DNA of 64,000 nucleotides, from the NCBI RefSeq assembly GCF_015840915.1, contig NZ_CP060398.1, positions 3,720,001 through 3,784,000 on the forward strand, in the 5' to 3' direction. Of the stretch, positions 18,401 to 26,601 are shown one piece after another. This stretch comes from Synechococcus sp. CBW1002 (GTDB lineage: Bacteria; Cyanobacteriota; Cyanobacteriia; PCC-6307; Cyanobiaceae). The notes below the pieces were generated by a model, which made no database searches, had not been told where the DNA came from, and saw nothing but the letters and a program-made list of their open reading frames with translations. Both the position numbers and the translations under genes were made by a program. Position 1 is the stretch's first letter. Each line of letters opens with the position of its first letter.

Positions 18401-19448
18401 TGCCACACCACCGGTGCGCAACCCCGGCCAGCTGCTGGCCGATCTGCAGGCCCAGGTGGCGGCGAATCAGCTGGGGGTGCGGGAGCTGCAGAGCCTGATC
18501 GAGCGGGAGGGGCTGCAGGAGGTGCAGGCCTACCTGGGGCATGTGCAGGCCAACGCCGCAGCAGCGGTGCGCCGCCTGCTGGAGAGCCTGCAGGGCGGAC
18601 AGCACAGGGTCGAACTCGATCACGGCGGCCAGATTCAGGTGGCGGTTCGGGTCGATCGGCAGGCCCGCCGGGCCGTGGTGGATTTCAGCGGCACCTCCCC
18701 CCAGCAGCCCGACAATGCCAACGCGCCCCTGGCCGTGACCCGGGCCGTGGTGCTCTACGTGTTCCGCTGCCTGGTGGGGGAGGAGATTCCGCTCAACGAG
18801 GGTTGCTTCGAGCCCCTGGAGATCGTGGTGCCACCGGGATGCCTGCTCCATCCGCAGCCGCCCGCGGCGGTGGTGGCCGGCAATGTGGAAACCTCCCAGG
18901 CGGTGGCCAATGCCCTGTTCGGCGCCCTGGGCGTGATGGCAGCAGCGCAGGGAACGATGAACAACCTCAGCTTCGGCAACGACCGCTGCCAGTACTACGA
19001 AACCATCTGTGGCGGCACCGGTGCCGGCATCGATCGTCAGGGGCGGGGCTTCGCCGGAGCGGCGGCGGTGCAGAGCCACATGACCAACTCGCGCCTCACC
19101 GATCCGGAAATCCTGGAAGACCGCTACCCGGTGCTGCTGGAGCGCTTTGCGATCCGCCGCGGCAGCGGGGGTGCCGGCCACTGGCCCGGCGGGGATGGGG
19201 TGGTGCGCGACCTGCGCTTCCTGGAGCCGATGACCGTGTCGCTGCTGAGCGGCTCGCGGCGGGTGCCACCCTTCGGCCTGGCGGGCGGACAGCCGGGCCT
19301 GTGCGGCACCGATCGGTTGCGGCGCGCCGATGGGAGCCTGGAGGCCGTGGCCGGTTGCGCTGAGCTTGCCGTGGAGCCCGGCGATCGGCTGGTGGTGGAA
19401 ACTCCGGGCGGCGGCGGCTTTGGCGCCATGGAGCAGGGAGACGTCTGA
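15438..19448 (+). CDS. 5-oxoprolinase / hydantoinase, fused A and B subunits
   Basis: 1336 residues. The N-terminal HyuA half has RGGTFTDVV, GTTVATNALLER and FDMGGTSTDVF (ATPase motifs). The C-terminal HyuB half starts near RLELYNHRFAAIAEQMG and contains SVNIRERLDFSCALFD, PVHLGSMG and SNDPYDGGTHLPD. The fusion matches the eukaryotic-type ATP-dependent 5-oxoprolinase, which opens 5-oxoproline to glutamate. Hydantoinase activity cannot be excluded. A roughly 150-residue low-complexity linker between the halves carries PELPL repeats and a run of four-residue units ending in TK or IK. The last bases overlap the gamma-glutamyltransferase start (TGATG), suggesting a shared role in gamma-glutamyl peptide or glutathione breakdown. 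Confidence 0.88.
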   Translation: MTHQPASGWRFWIDRGGTFTDVVGRDPQGQLHVSKVLSVQPHRRGDPAVRALRQMAELAEQAPIPAGLIEEVRLGTTVATNALLERCGQPAVLLINQGLSDLPWIGDQHRPDLFALRIVRPEPLLERVIAVEGRLTASGAELRPLQLDGRLEAELRAALAEGIRGCAVALLHSVRNPDHERRLGAWLEQLGFDPVVLSHRLSPQPRLLPRCQTSLAEASIAPVLGSYLAQVEAALGTATRLRVMQSSGGLAAPRQLHAKDTILSGPAGGMVGAVRVAEAAGLGSSPIVGFDMGGTSTDVFHFDPGRGALAWDRSAETEIGGLLLQAPRLPIHTVASGGGSVLHYDGERLQVGPRSAGADPGPACYRNGGPLTVTDANLLLGRLQATHFPAVFGVDGDQPPDRGVVEQGFAALAAAMGAACMGTAYTAEAVAEGALAVAIERMAEAIRRISIQRGHDIRQAVLVCYGGAGGQHACRLAEALGVRRVLLHPLAGVLSAYGIGLAEQRQLLQRNLRQPLDAALLEALPGHAEQLLAQGRARLEAAGDSLVDLAVEVQLELRLPGSEQGLRLSWPNDLAGLRRGFIAAHQRRFGYVPGSSAASTTPLEERAEEANAPDLPLPELPLPELPLMPELPLMVELLELEVVSGRGSAKPASAGPVDRDRSSPGQPSGRSEAETKSETKFETKSKTKSEIKSQSGSAFGPWSGSEPATQPHPQPDQDADTARLYLPAQGWCRVPLLQRHQLKGGGDLNGPALIAETTGMVVLEPGWSARTLAGGELLLQAIASASPASSGSAAEPAHPAAPTAKAELRAAADPVRLELYNHRFAAIAEQMGVRLQQTSQSVNIRERLDFSCALFDHQGRLVANAPHIPVHLGSMGASVLSLLRAVAEGRLPPLRPGDAIASNDPYDGGTHLPDITVVTPVFAGAAGGAAPVLFVACRGHHADVGGITPGSMPPFSRSIGEEGVLLRNVPVLAGGHFDRAAWEERLGSATPPVRNPGQLLADLQAQVAANQLGVRELQSLIEREGLQEVQAYLGHVQANAAAAVRRLLESLQGGQHRVELDHGGQIQVAVRVDRQARRAVVDFSGTSPQQPDNANAPLAVTRAVVLYVFRCLVGEEIPLNEGCFEPLEIVVPPGCLLHPQPPAAVVAGNVETSQAVANALFGALGVMAAAQGTMNNLSFGNDRCQYYETICGGTGAGIDRQGRGFAGAAAVQSHMTNSRLTDPEILEDRYPVLLERFAIRRGSGGAGHWPGGDGVVRDLRFLEPMTVSLLSGSRRVPPFGLAGGQPGLCGTDRLRRADGSLEAVAGCAELAVEPGDRLVVETPGGGGFGAMEQGDV
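17275..17520 (+). repeat. Coding repeat block in the oxoprolinase linker
   Basis: Two short-period coding repeats lie here. Around 17280-17345, units of CTGCCTGAACTGCCC (Leu-Pro-Glu-Leu-Pro) recur. Around 17464-17520, a 12-bp period ends each unit in CCAAG or TCAAG and encodes four-residue units such as SETK, FETK, SKTK and SEIK. Both are in frame and join the two catalytic halves. Confidence 0.75.
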
Positions 19449-21412
19449 TGCACCGCTCACCCGGGCCCTCCCCCCATCACCATCTCCGAGAGGGCAACCG
19501 CCGAGCCCAGCTCCGAGGCGGCATTCGCCCTTCGACTGGCGTTCTGGCAGCGGCAGGCGTCCTGGCCCTTCTGGGCCAGCCAATCGGCTCGGCCTCAGCC
19601 CTTGAACAATCGACTCGGCTCGCCGCTGCCGTTCCGGGCCCGCCCCAGCCGGCCGCCGCCGATCTGCAGGAGCGACGGCAGCGCTTCTATCCGCTCTGGT
19701 CGCCGCGGGGGGTGGTGGCCAGCCAGGACCGCCTCGCCTCGGAGGTGGGTGCGGCGACCCTGCGGGCCGGGGGCAATGCGGTGGATGCGGCGGTGGCCAC
19801 GGCCTTCGCCCTGGCGGTGACCCTGCCCCAGGCGGGCAACATCGGCGGCGGCGGCTTCCTGGTGCTCTGGTTACCCGGAGCCTCACCGGCAGCGGCCCGT
19901 GGCTGCCCGCTGGAGCGCGATCCCGAGCTGCGTCTGGGGGGTGGCACTGCCGTGGCAGTGAATTTCCGCGAAAAGGCGCCCCTGGCGGCCCGGCCCGACC
20001 TGTTCCTGCGCGCCGATGGCACGGTGGACCGGCAGCGGGCCACCCGCAGCCTGCTCAGCACCGGTGTGCCCGGCACGGTGGCGGGCCTGACCCTGGCCCA
20101 GCACTGCTATGGCCGCCTGCCGCTGCGGAACGTTCTGGCACCAGCGATCGACCTCGCCCGAGAGGGTTTCCGGGTCGGCCGGGTACTGAGCGATTCCCTC
20201 ACCGCTGCCGCCCCGCTGCTGCAGGCCGATCCCACCTCCCGGCGCCTGTTCTTCGGGGCGAATGCGCCGGCCTCGACTTCCCACCCTGCCGCTGCACCGC
20301 GCCCCCTCGCGCCGGGGGAGCTGCTGGTCCAGCCGGAGCTGGCGGACACCCTCAGCCGCATCGCTTCCGAGGGGGAGCGCGGCTTCTACCGGGGGCCCAC
20401 GGCCGAGAACCTGGTGGCCCTGATGCGCGAGCGCAGTGGCCTGATCCGCCACGACGATCTGCAGGCCTACCGGGCCCAGCTGGTGCGGCCGCTCAGCACG
20501 CAGTTCCGCGGTGCCACCGTGCTCACCCAGCCGCCCCCCAGCAGCGGCGTGACCCTGCTGCAACTGCTGAAGCTGCTCGAACCGCTGGATCTCGAAGCGA
20601 GCGGCCTCAATGGTGCCGCCACGATCCACCCGATGGTGGAAGCGATGAATCTGGCCTTCAGCGACCGCAACGCCCTGCTCGGCGATCCCGATCAGGTGGC
20701 GGTGCCCCTGGATCGCTTGCTCGATCCGGCTCGGCTCGCCGCCCAGCGGCGCAGCATCAACGGGCGACGGCACCGGCCCGCGGCGGAGCTGGCGGCCGAA
20801 CCAGCCCTGGGCCGGGAGGGAACCAACACCACCCACCTCTCGGTGGCAGACGCCCAGGGAGGCTTGGTGGCCCTCACGACCACGCTCAACTTCGCCTACG
20901 GCAACGGTGTCAGCGTGCCGGGCGCGGGTTATCTGCTTAACAATGAAATGGACGATTTCACCGCCCTGCCCGGTGCGGCTAATGCCTTCGGGCTGCGGCA
21001 GGGCGAGGCGAACGCCATCGCCCCAGGCCGAAGGCCGCTGAGCTCGATGAGCCCCACCCTGGTGTTCCGCGCCAATGGGGAGCCCTGGCTGGCCACCGGA
21101 ACCCCCGGCGGCAGCCGCATCATCACCACAGTGCTGCAGGTACTGCTCAATCGCCTGGTGTTCGGGCTCAACCTGGCCGGGGCAGTGGCCTCACCGCGGC
21201 TGCACAGCCAGCTCTGGCCCGATCAGATCAGCCTGGAGCAGGGCTTCAGCCCAGACACGATCGATCTGCTCGAGAAGCTGGGCCACCACGTGGTGAAGAC
21301 GGCGGCGATGGGATCGGCCAACAGCGTGGAGGTGGTGCCCAAGGCAGCCGGTGGCGGCAGCCTCGGGGTCGCGGATCCGCGCCGCCCCGAAGGAGCCGCT
21401 GTGGCGGAGTGA
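19448..21412 (+). CDS. ggt: Gamma-glutamyltransferase (N-terminal nucleophile hydrolase)
   Basis: 654 residues. The N-terminus has a basic region then a hydrophobic stretch (about residues 28-48) ending near ASA, consistent with export to the periplasm. The large-subunit part shows GGNAVDAAVATAFAL and GNIGGGGFLVLW. The autoprocessing site is the Thr of NTTHLSVADAQGG, followed by GYLLNNEMDDF and TPGGSRIITTVLQV in the small subunit. The enzyme cleaves gamma-glutamyl bonds of glutathione and related peptides. Its start overlaps the oxoprolinase stop (TGATG), and together the two would convert gamma-glutamyl compounds via oxoproline to glutamate. An insertion with Ala/Ser/His/Pro lies near residue 280. 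A convergent HdeD-like gene follows. Confidence 0.92.
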   Translation: MHRSPGPSPHHHLREGNRRAQLRGGIRPSTGVLAAAGVLALLGQPIGSASALEQSTRLAAAVPGPPQPAAADLQERRQRFYPLWSPRGVVASQDRLASEVGAATLRAGGNAVDAAVATAFALAVTLPQAGNIGGGGFLVLWLPGASPAAARGCPLERDPELRLGGGTAVAVNFREKAPLAARPDLFLRADGTVDRQRATRSLLSTGVPGTVAGLTLAQHCYGRLPLRNVLAPAIDLAREGFRVGRVLSDSLTAAAPLLQADPTSRRLFFGANAPASTSHPAAAPRPLAPGELLVQPELADTLSRIASEGERGFYRGPTAENLVALMRERSGLIRHDDLQAYRAQLVRPLSTQFRGATVLTQPPPSSGVTLLQLLKLLEPLDLEASGLNGAATIHPMVEAMNLAFSDRNALLGDPDQVAVPLDRLLDPARLAAQRRSINGRRHRPAAELAAEPALGREGTNTTHLSVADAQGGLVALTTTLNFAYGNGVSVPGAGYLLNNEMDDFTALPGAANAFGLRQGEANAIAPGRRPLSSMSPTLVFRANGEPWLATGTPGGSRIITTVLQVLLNRLVFGLNLAGAVASPRLHSQLWPDQISLEQGFSPDTIDLLEKLGHHVVKTAAMGSANSVEVVPKAAGGGSLGVADPRRPEGAAVAE

Positions 21413-21489
21413 AGATCCACTGGTCTGCAGCTCAGACTGAATTCGGCCCTGAAGCTTTGGCTCAGTCAGCCTTGCGCCGATGCCTTCCC

Positions 21490-22014
21490 TTACTCAGCGG
21501 CAGGGGCAGCCGTGAGCAGGTTCACCCCGGAAAAGGCCAGGGCGATACCGAACAGGGTGCCGATCGCCCAGAGGCTGTCGGCCGGCCATTCGGCGATCAG
21601 CATCACCCCCAGGATCGCCGTGACGATGCCATCCAGCAGCACCAGGCCGCGGGCCGGAGCCGCACTGCCGGCCGCCGCTGCCAGCTCCATCACACCCTCG
21701 AAGGCCAGCAGGAAACCCACGAACAGGGTGAGACTCACTTCGCTGCTCACAGGGAAGAAGAGGATCCACACGCCACCGGCCAGATAGAGCAGGCCCGACA
21801 GACCGCGCAGCACCTTGGCCTGGGTGGTGGGCACGCCACTGATGCGCAGAAACTGGGAGATACCGGCCGCCATGGCCACACCGCCGATGCCGATGGTGAG
21901 CAGGGTGGCGGAGACGAAGGGCAGCACAATCGCCAGACCGGCCGCTGCAAACAGCAGTCCGGCGGTGATCCAGCGCAGCAGGGGAGAGGCGGGAGCAGCC
22001 ACAGCAATCAACAA
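21490..22014 (-). CDS. HdeD family (DUF308) membrane protein
   Basis: 174 residues with about six evenly spaced membrane spans, the usual size and pattern of HdeD-type proteins, for example ITAGLLFAAAGLAIVLPFVS and LYLAGGVWILFFP. HdeD is linked to acid resistance in Escherichia coli. In cyanobacteria the function is unknown. It is transcribed divergently from the DUF2231 and oxidase genes, with about 140 bases between, and converges on the ggt gene. Confidence 0.85.
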   Translation of the reverse strand: MLIAVAAPASPLLRWITAGLLFAAAGLAIVLPFVSATLLTIGIGGVAMAAGISQFLRISGVPTTQAKVLRGLSGLLYLAGGVWILFFPVSSEVSLTLFVGFLLAFEGVMELAAAAGSAAPARGLVLLDGIVTAILGVMLIAEWPADSLWAIGTLFGIALAFSGVNLLTAAPAAE

Positions 22015-22155
22015 CGGCGTCTTGAAAAGCTAATCGCGGCCATCGCGACTTTCGGTGTGCAAATGCCGATGCAACTGTCGCAATCCATCACAGAGCCCGC
22101 GCTTCTTGCCAGCTCCGCGCAAGGTTGGATGTAATGCTGGCCCGTTGCTGTCCGC

Positions 22156-22653
22156 ATGCTCGAGCTGCTGCCCCCCCTCAACGATCACAACCTCCCCTGG
22201 ATGGACACGATCCATCCGATCGTTGTCCATTTCGTGATCGCCATGGCGGTGATCAGCGTGATCTTTGATTTCATCGGCGTGTTCGCCAGACGGCCCAACC
22301 TGTTCGAGGTGAGCTTCTGGAATCTGCTGGTCGCCACGGTGGCGATCTTCGTGGCGATCATCTTCGGCCAGATCGAGGCTGGCCTGGCCTCGCCCTACGG
22401 CGCCTCGCGCGACATCCTCAATCTGCACAGCACGATCGGCTGGTCGCTGGCCGCCGTGCTCGCGGTGCTGTCCGCCTGGCGCTACGTGATCCGCAGCCGG
22501 GATCCCCGCAGCCTGCCCCTGCCGTTTCTCGGAGCTGGCGCCGTGCTCGGTGTGCTCGTGGCCGTACAGGTCACCCTGGGCAACCAGCTGATCTGGATCT
22601 ACGGCCTGCACACCGTGAAGGTGGTGGAAGCCCTGCGCGCCGCCCAGATCTGA
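22156..22653 (+). CDS. DUF2231 membrane protein, first copy
   Basis: 165 residues, four membrane spans. The N-terminal HP-(I/T)-(V/L)-VHF motif (TIHPIVVHFVIAMAVISV) and the central NLHSTIGW element identify DUF2231, with a conserved His in each pair of helices that could bind heme or metal. Its last base is shared with the start of a second DUF2231 gene (TGATGG junction). DUF2231 pairs commonly precede alternative respiratory oxidases in cyanobacteria, so an electron-carrying or assembly role is plausible but unproven. Confidence 0.85.
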   Translation: MLELLPPLNDHNLPWMDTIHPIVVHFVIAMAVISVIFDFIGVFARRPNLFEVSFWNLLVATVAIFVAIIFGQIEAGLASPYGASRDILNLHSTIGWSLAAVLAVLSAWRYVIRSRDPRSLPLPFLGAGAVLGVLVAVQVTLGNQLIWIYGLHTVKVVEALRAAQI

Positions 22654-23276
22654 TGGCCCTTCTCTACCTGCCCGAACCACCACCGATCGAGCAGATTGCG
22701 GCACGCCTGGGGCCGAACGGGCTGCCCTATGCGATTCCGATTCACCCCACCTTGGTGCATTTCACGATCGGCCTGTTCGTGATCGCCATTGCCTTTGATG
22801 TGGTGGGTGCGCTCTATCCCCTTGAGAAGCGTGTGTTCCGCTTCCTGGCGCTGCCGATCACGCGCTCCGGCTTTCACGATGTGGGCTGGTACAACCTGCT
22901 GGCCTGTGCGGTGCTCAGCTTCTTCACCGTGGCGGCAGGCTTCGGCGAGATGTTGCTGGCGGTGCCGCTGCCCGATGTGACCAGCGCCCTTGGCCTGCAG
23001 AGCATGGCCACCATGGTGTGGCACGGCGTCGGCGGCGTGGCCCTGCTGCTGGTGATCGTGGCGATGACGATCTGGCGGGGTCTGCAGCGCTTTCGCTGGC
23101 GCCAGGACCTGGGCCGCCAGGTGCAATGGAGCTACCTGCTGGTCGGCCTGGGCCTGTTTGCGGTGCTGGGGTTGCACGGCACCCTCGGCGCCGAACTGGC
23201 CGCCGAATTCGGCGTGCACGTCACCGCCGATCAACTGCTGGCGGCGGGTCTCGCCCTGGGTGAGGGGCTGCCCTGA
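22653..23276 (+). CDS. DUF2231 membrane protein, second copy
   Basis: 207 residues, four membrane spans. IHPTLVHFTIGLFVIAIAFD is the DUF2231 signature, and MVWHGVGGVALLLVI carries the second conserved His. It is a diverged paralogue of the gene just upstream and stop-start coupled to it. The intervening 57 bases before the oxidase subunit II gene are short enough for one transcript. Role as for the first copy: probable membrane partner of the oxidase. Confidence 0.85.
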   Translation: MALLYLPEPPPIEQIAARLGPNGLPYAIPIHPTLVHFTIGLFVIAIAFDVVGALYPLEKRVFRFLALPITRSGFHDVGWYNLLACAVLSFFTVAAGFGEMLLAVPLPDVTSALGLQSMATMVWHGVGGVALLLVIVAMTIWRGLQRFRWRQDLGRQVQWSYLLVGLGLFAVLGLHGTLGAELAAEFGVHVTADQLLAAGLALGEGLP

Positions 23277-23333
23277 TCCCCGCCTGACCCCCAAAACCTC
23301 GCCCCGTTCAGTTCCGCCCAGTCCCGCCCCGCC

Positions 23334-24284
23334 ATGACCGACCTCTCCGCCGCCAGCGCTGGCCCGCTCCGCCCCAGGACCCTGGGATTGGTGGCGATCG
23401 CGCTGCTGCTCGATGGGGTCGCCAGCCTGCGTATGGCCGACTGGTCGCACCAGTGGCTGCCGCTGCCAGCATCAGCGGCGGCGCCCTACGTGGACGATCT
23501 CTTCGCCCTGGAAACGGGGATCGGCACCTTCATCTTCCTGGGGTGCGTGTCCGTGATCGGCTGGACGTTGCTGTTCAACCGTGCCCCCAAATACGACATG
23601 GACGACGGTGACCCGATCGAGGGGAACCTGCGGCTGGAGATCACCTGGACGATCATTCCCCTGGTGATCGTGATGCTGATCGCCTGGCACGCCATCCGCG
23701 TCAGCGACACCCTCGCCACCCTCGGCGGCAAGGTGCGCGTCACCGGCACGGCCGAAGCCATGGCGCTGGCTGAGCCGGGTGGCGTGGCAGCAGCCGGCGG
23801 CTTCGGCCCGATCGAGGTGATCGGCCGACAGTGGTCGTGGGAGTTCGTCTATCCCAACGGCGTGCACAGCACCGAACTGCACCTGCCGTTGAACCTGCGC
23901 TCCAGCTTCCACCTGATCGCCACGGATGTGATCCACGGCTTCTTCATCCCGGCCTTCCGGTTGAAGCAGGACATGATCCCCGGCAGCGTGATCGATTACA
24001 GCCTCATCCCCACCCGCGAGGGCCGTTACCGGCTGCGCGATTCGATGTTCAGCGGTGGTTACTTCTCCTCCAACCAGACCGACGTGGTGGTGGAAAGCGA
24101 GGCCAACTTCCAGCGCTGGCTGGAGCAGGCCGCCCGGCAGCCGCTGAAACCTGGCTACAACGAGGCCCGCCTGCTCTACGAGAAGCGACTGGCCGAGGGA
24201 GATCGCGGCTGGGCCACCGTGCCGCCGGCCCCACCCCCCTTGGTGCATGTGAGTACCGATCCCGCCGCCGTTCATGTGTCCTGA
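23334..24284 (+). CDS. ctaC: Cytochrome oxidase subunit II-like protein lacking CuA ligands (ARTO type)
   Basis: 316 residues: an N-terminal hydrophobic segment, two transmembrane helices (about 60-80 and 100-122) and a periplasmic cupredoxin domain with TDVIHGFFIPAFRLKQDMIPG. Where CuA-containing subunits read C-A-E-x-C-G-x-x-H, this protein reads RDSMFSGGYFSSNQ, so both Cys and the His ligand are missing. Loss of CuA is known for the cyanobacterial alternative respiratory terminal oxidase and for quinol oxidases, so the electron donor is probably quinol rather than cytochrome c or plastocyanin. It is followed directly by subunits I and III. Confidence 0.9.
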   Translation: MTDLSAASAGPLRPRTLGLVAIALLLDGVASLRMADWSHQWLPLPASAAAPYVDDLFALETGIGTFIFLGCVSVIGWTLLFNRAPKYDMDDGDPIEGNLRLEITWTIIPLVIVMLIAWHAIRVSDTLATLGGKVRVTGTAEAMALAEPGGVAAAGGFGPIEVIGRQWSWEFVYPNGVHSTELHLPLNLRSSFHLIATDVIHGFFIPAFRLKQDMIPGSVIDYSLIPTREGRYRLRDSMFSGGYFSSNQTDVVVESEANFQRWLEQAARQPLKPGYNEARLLYEKRLAEGDRGWATVPPAPPPLVHVSTDPAAVHVS

Positions 24285-24294
24285 GCCTGCCACC

Positions 24295-25986
24295 ATGTCG
24301 TCCTCCGTCTCGTTCGATCCGCGGGTTCTCAAGACACCCCATCCAGTGCCGGGAGCACCGGACAACTGGAAGCGATTCTTCAGCTTCAACACCGATGCCA
24401 AGGTGATCGGCATCCAGTACATCGCCACAGCCCTGTTCTATCTGCTGGTGGGGGGTGTGCTGGCGATGATCATGCGGGGTGAGCTGATCACACCACCGGC
24501 GGATCTGGTCGATCCATCCGTCTACAACGGCCTCTACACCATGCATGGAACAGTGATGCTGTTCCTGTTCCTGTTTCCGATCCTCAACGGCTTCAACAAC
24601 CTGTTGATCCCGCCGATGATCGGCGCGCCGGACATGGCCTTTCCCCGCCTGAATGCCGCGGCCTTCTGGCTGTTTCCCGTCTTCGGCGTGATTCTGATGG
24701 CCAGCTTTCTGGTGCCCGGTGGACCCTCAGGCTCGGGCTGGTGGGCCTATCCGCCGCAGAGCATCCAGAACCCGCTCGGCCACTTTGTCAACGGCCAGTT
24801 CCTCTGGATCCTGGCGGTGGCCCTGTCGGGAATCTCCTCGATCATGGGGGCAATCAATTTCGTCACCACGATCATCCGCATGCGGGCCCCGGGCATGGGC
24901 TGGTTCCGCCTGCCGATCTTCTGCTGGACGGCGATGGCCGCCCAGACCATCCAGCTGGTGGGGCTGCCGGTGCTCACTGCCGGGGCGGTGCTGCTGCTGT
25001 TCGATCTCAGCTTCAGTACCAGCTTTTACCGACCGGAAGGGGGCGGGGATCCGATGCTGTATCAGCATTTCTTCTGGTTCTATTCCCACCCCGCCGTCTA
25101 CGTGATGGTGCTCCCGGTGTTCGGCATCTTTTCCGAACTGTTCCCCGTTTACGCCCGCAAGCCCCTGTTCGGCTACAAGGTGGTGGCGATCGCCTCCTTC
25201 GGCATCACCGTGCTGAGCCTGATCGTGTGGGTGCACCACATGTTCTACAGCGGCACACCGCAGTGGATGCGCAACCTCTTCATGGTCACCACCATGCTGA
25301 TCGCCGTTCCCACCGGCATCAAGGTGTTCGCCTGGATCGCCACGCTCTGGCGCGGCAAGCTGCGGCTCACCACGGCGATGTTGTTCTGCCTGGGCGGCCT
25401 GGTGAACTTCATCTTCGCCGGCATCACCGGTGTGATGCTGGCCACCGTGCCGGTGGATATTCATGTGGGCAACACCTACTTCGTGGTGGGCCATTTCCAC
25501 ACGGTGATCTTCTCCACCATCACCTTTGGGGTCTATGCCGGCATCTACCACTGGTTCCCCAAATTCACCGGCCGCATGACCTATGAGGGCCTCGGCAAAC
25601 TCCATTTCGCTCTCACCTTCGTGGGTGCCCAGCTCAATTTCATCCCCATGCACTGGGCCGGGCTGATGGGCATGCCCCGCCGGGTGGCCTCCTACGACCC
25701 GGAGTTCGCCTTCGCCAACGTGCTCGCCAGCCTCGGTGCCTTCCTGCTGGGGGTAGCCATGATTCCGTTCATCCTCAACATCGTCAGCTCCTGGGCGCGC
25801 GGACCGAAGGCGCCACCCAACCCCTGGCAGGCGATCGGGCTGGAGTGGCTGCTGCCCTCACCACCGCCAGCTGAAAACTTCGAAGACGACGTTCCCACCG
25901 TGATCAGCGGCCCCTACGGCTATGGCCTGAACAAGCCCCTGGTCGAGAACGAAGCGCACTATGTCGCCCGCGCCCTGGAGGCCTGA
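24295..25986 (+). CDS. ctaD: Heme-copper oxidase subunit I (A2-type)
   Basis: 563 residues from ATG 24295, about 12 helices. Heme and copper ligands are present: His in YTMHGTVMLF, the cross-linked His-Tyr in SHPAVYVMVLP, HH in VWVHHMFYSG, and the two heme His in VVGHFHTVIFST. The D-channel glutamate of HPEVY is replaced (HPAVY), and Tyr-Ser precedes it (FYSHPAVY), which is the A2-type arrangement. It reduces O2 to water and pumps protons, located in the cytoplasmic and/or thylakoid membrane. It lies between subunits II and III with 3- to 10-nt gaps. An in-frame ATG-like start at 24274 is less likely. Confidence 0.95.
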   Translation: MSSSVSFDPRVLKTPHPVPGAPDNWKRFFSFNTDAKVIGIQYIATALFYLLVGGVLAMIMRGELITPPADLVDPSVYNGLYTMHGTVMLFLFLFPILNGFNNLLIPPMIGAPDMAFPRLNAAAFWLFPVFGVILMASFLVPGGPSGSGWWAYPPQSIQNPLGHFVNGQFLWILAVALSGISSIMGAINFVTTIIRMRAPGMGWFRLPIFCWTAMAAQTIQLVGLPVLTAGAVLLLFDLSFSTSFYRPEGGGDPMLYQHFFWFYSHPAVYVMVLPVFGIFSELFPVYARKPLFGYKVVAIASFGITVLSLIVWVHHMFYSGTPQWMRNLFMVTTMLIAVPTGIKVFAWIATLWRGKLRLTTAMLFCLGGLVNFIFAGITGVMLATVPVDIHVGNTYFVVGHFHTVIFSTITFGVYAGIYHWFPKFTGRMTYEGLGKLHFALTFVGAQLNFIPMHWAGLMGMPRRVASYDPEFAFANVLASLGAFLLGVAMIPFILNIVSSWARGPKAPPNPWQAIGLEWLLPSPPPAENFEDDVPTVISGPYGYGLNKPLVENEAHYVARALEA

Positions 25987-25989
25987 TCG

Positions 25990-26601
25990 ATGACCCTCTC
26001 CTCACCCTTACCTGCCGACGACCCCGCCGCGGCGAGCGGCTCGCATCACGGCCATGCCAATCACACCCTGACCGGGTTCGTGATCTTCCTGCTCTCGGAG
26101 AGCGTGATCTTTCTTGCCCTGTTCGCCGGCTACGCCGTGTTCAAGATGTCGTCGCCGGTGTGGTTACCGGCTGGGGTGGAGGGGCTGGAGATCCGCGAGC
26201 CCCTGCTCAATACGGTCGTGCTGGTGAGCAGCAGCGGGGTGGCCTGGCTGGCGGAGCGTTGCCTCAAGCGCCAGCAGCTGGTGGGCTTCCGGCTGTGGTG
26301 GCTGCTCACCATGGCGATGGGCAGCTTCTTCGTCTATGGCCAGGCCGTGGAATGGCTCCACCTCGGTTTCGGTCTGGGTGATGGCATCTTTGGGAGCACC
26401 TTCTATGTGCTCACCGGCTTTCACGGCCTGCACGTGATCACGGGAATCCTGCTGATGGGCCTGATGCTGCAGCGCTCGTTCCGCCCCGGCAACTATGACC
26501 AGGGCGAAACCGGCGTGGTGGCCGTCTCGCTGTTCTGGCACTTTGTGGATGTGATCTGGATCGTGCTGTTCGTTCTGATCTACGTCTGGCAGCGCTCATG
26601 A
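25990..26601 (+). CDS. ctaE: Heme-copper oxidase subunit III
   Basis: 203 residues with five membrane helices, including the family elements FLLSESVIFLALFAGY, GFHGLHVITGILLMGL and LFWHFVDVIWIVLFVLIYVW. It is the short five-helix form found in cyanobacteria and bo3-type oxidases. It starts 3 nt after subunit I. Its stop overlaps the start of a GMC oxidoreductase by 4 nt, which ties the terminal oxidase to sugar or alcohol oxidation genes downstream. Confidence 0.95.
   Translation: MTLSSPLPADDPAAASGSHHGHANHTLTGFVIFLLSESVIFLALFAGYAVFKMSSPVWLPAGVEGLEIREPLLNTVVLVSSSGVAWLAERCLKRQQLVGFRLWWLLTMAMGSFFVYGQAVEWLHLGFGLGDGIFGSTFYVLTGFHGLHVITGILLMGLMLQRSFRPGNYDQGETGVVAVSLFWHFVDVIWIVLFVLIYVWQRS

Noticed and set aside
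17811-19886. 691-codon minus-strand open frame
   Set aside because: Antisense to the oxoprolinase B half, which has clear motifs. The antisense product has no recognisable domain.
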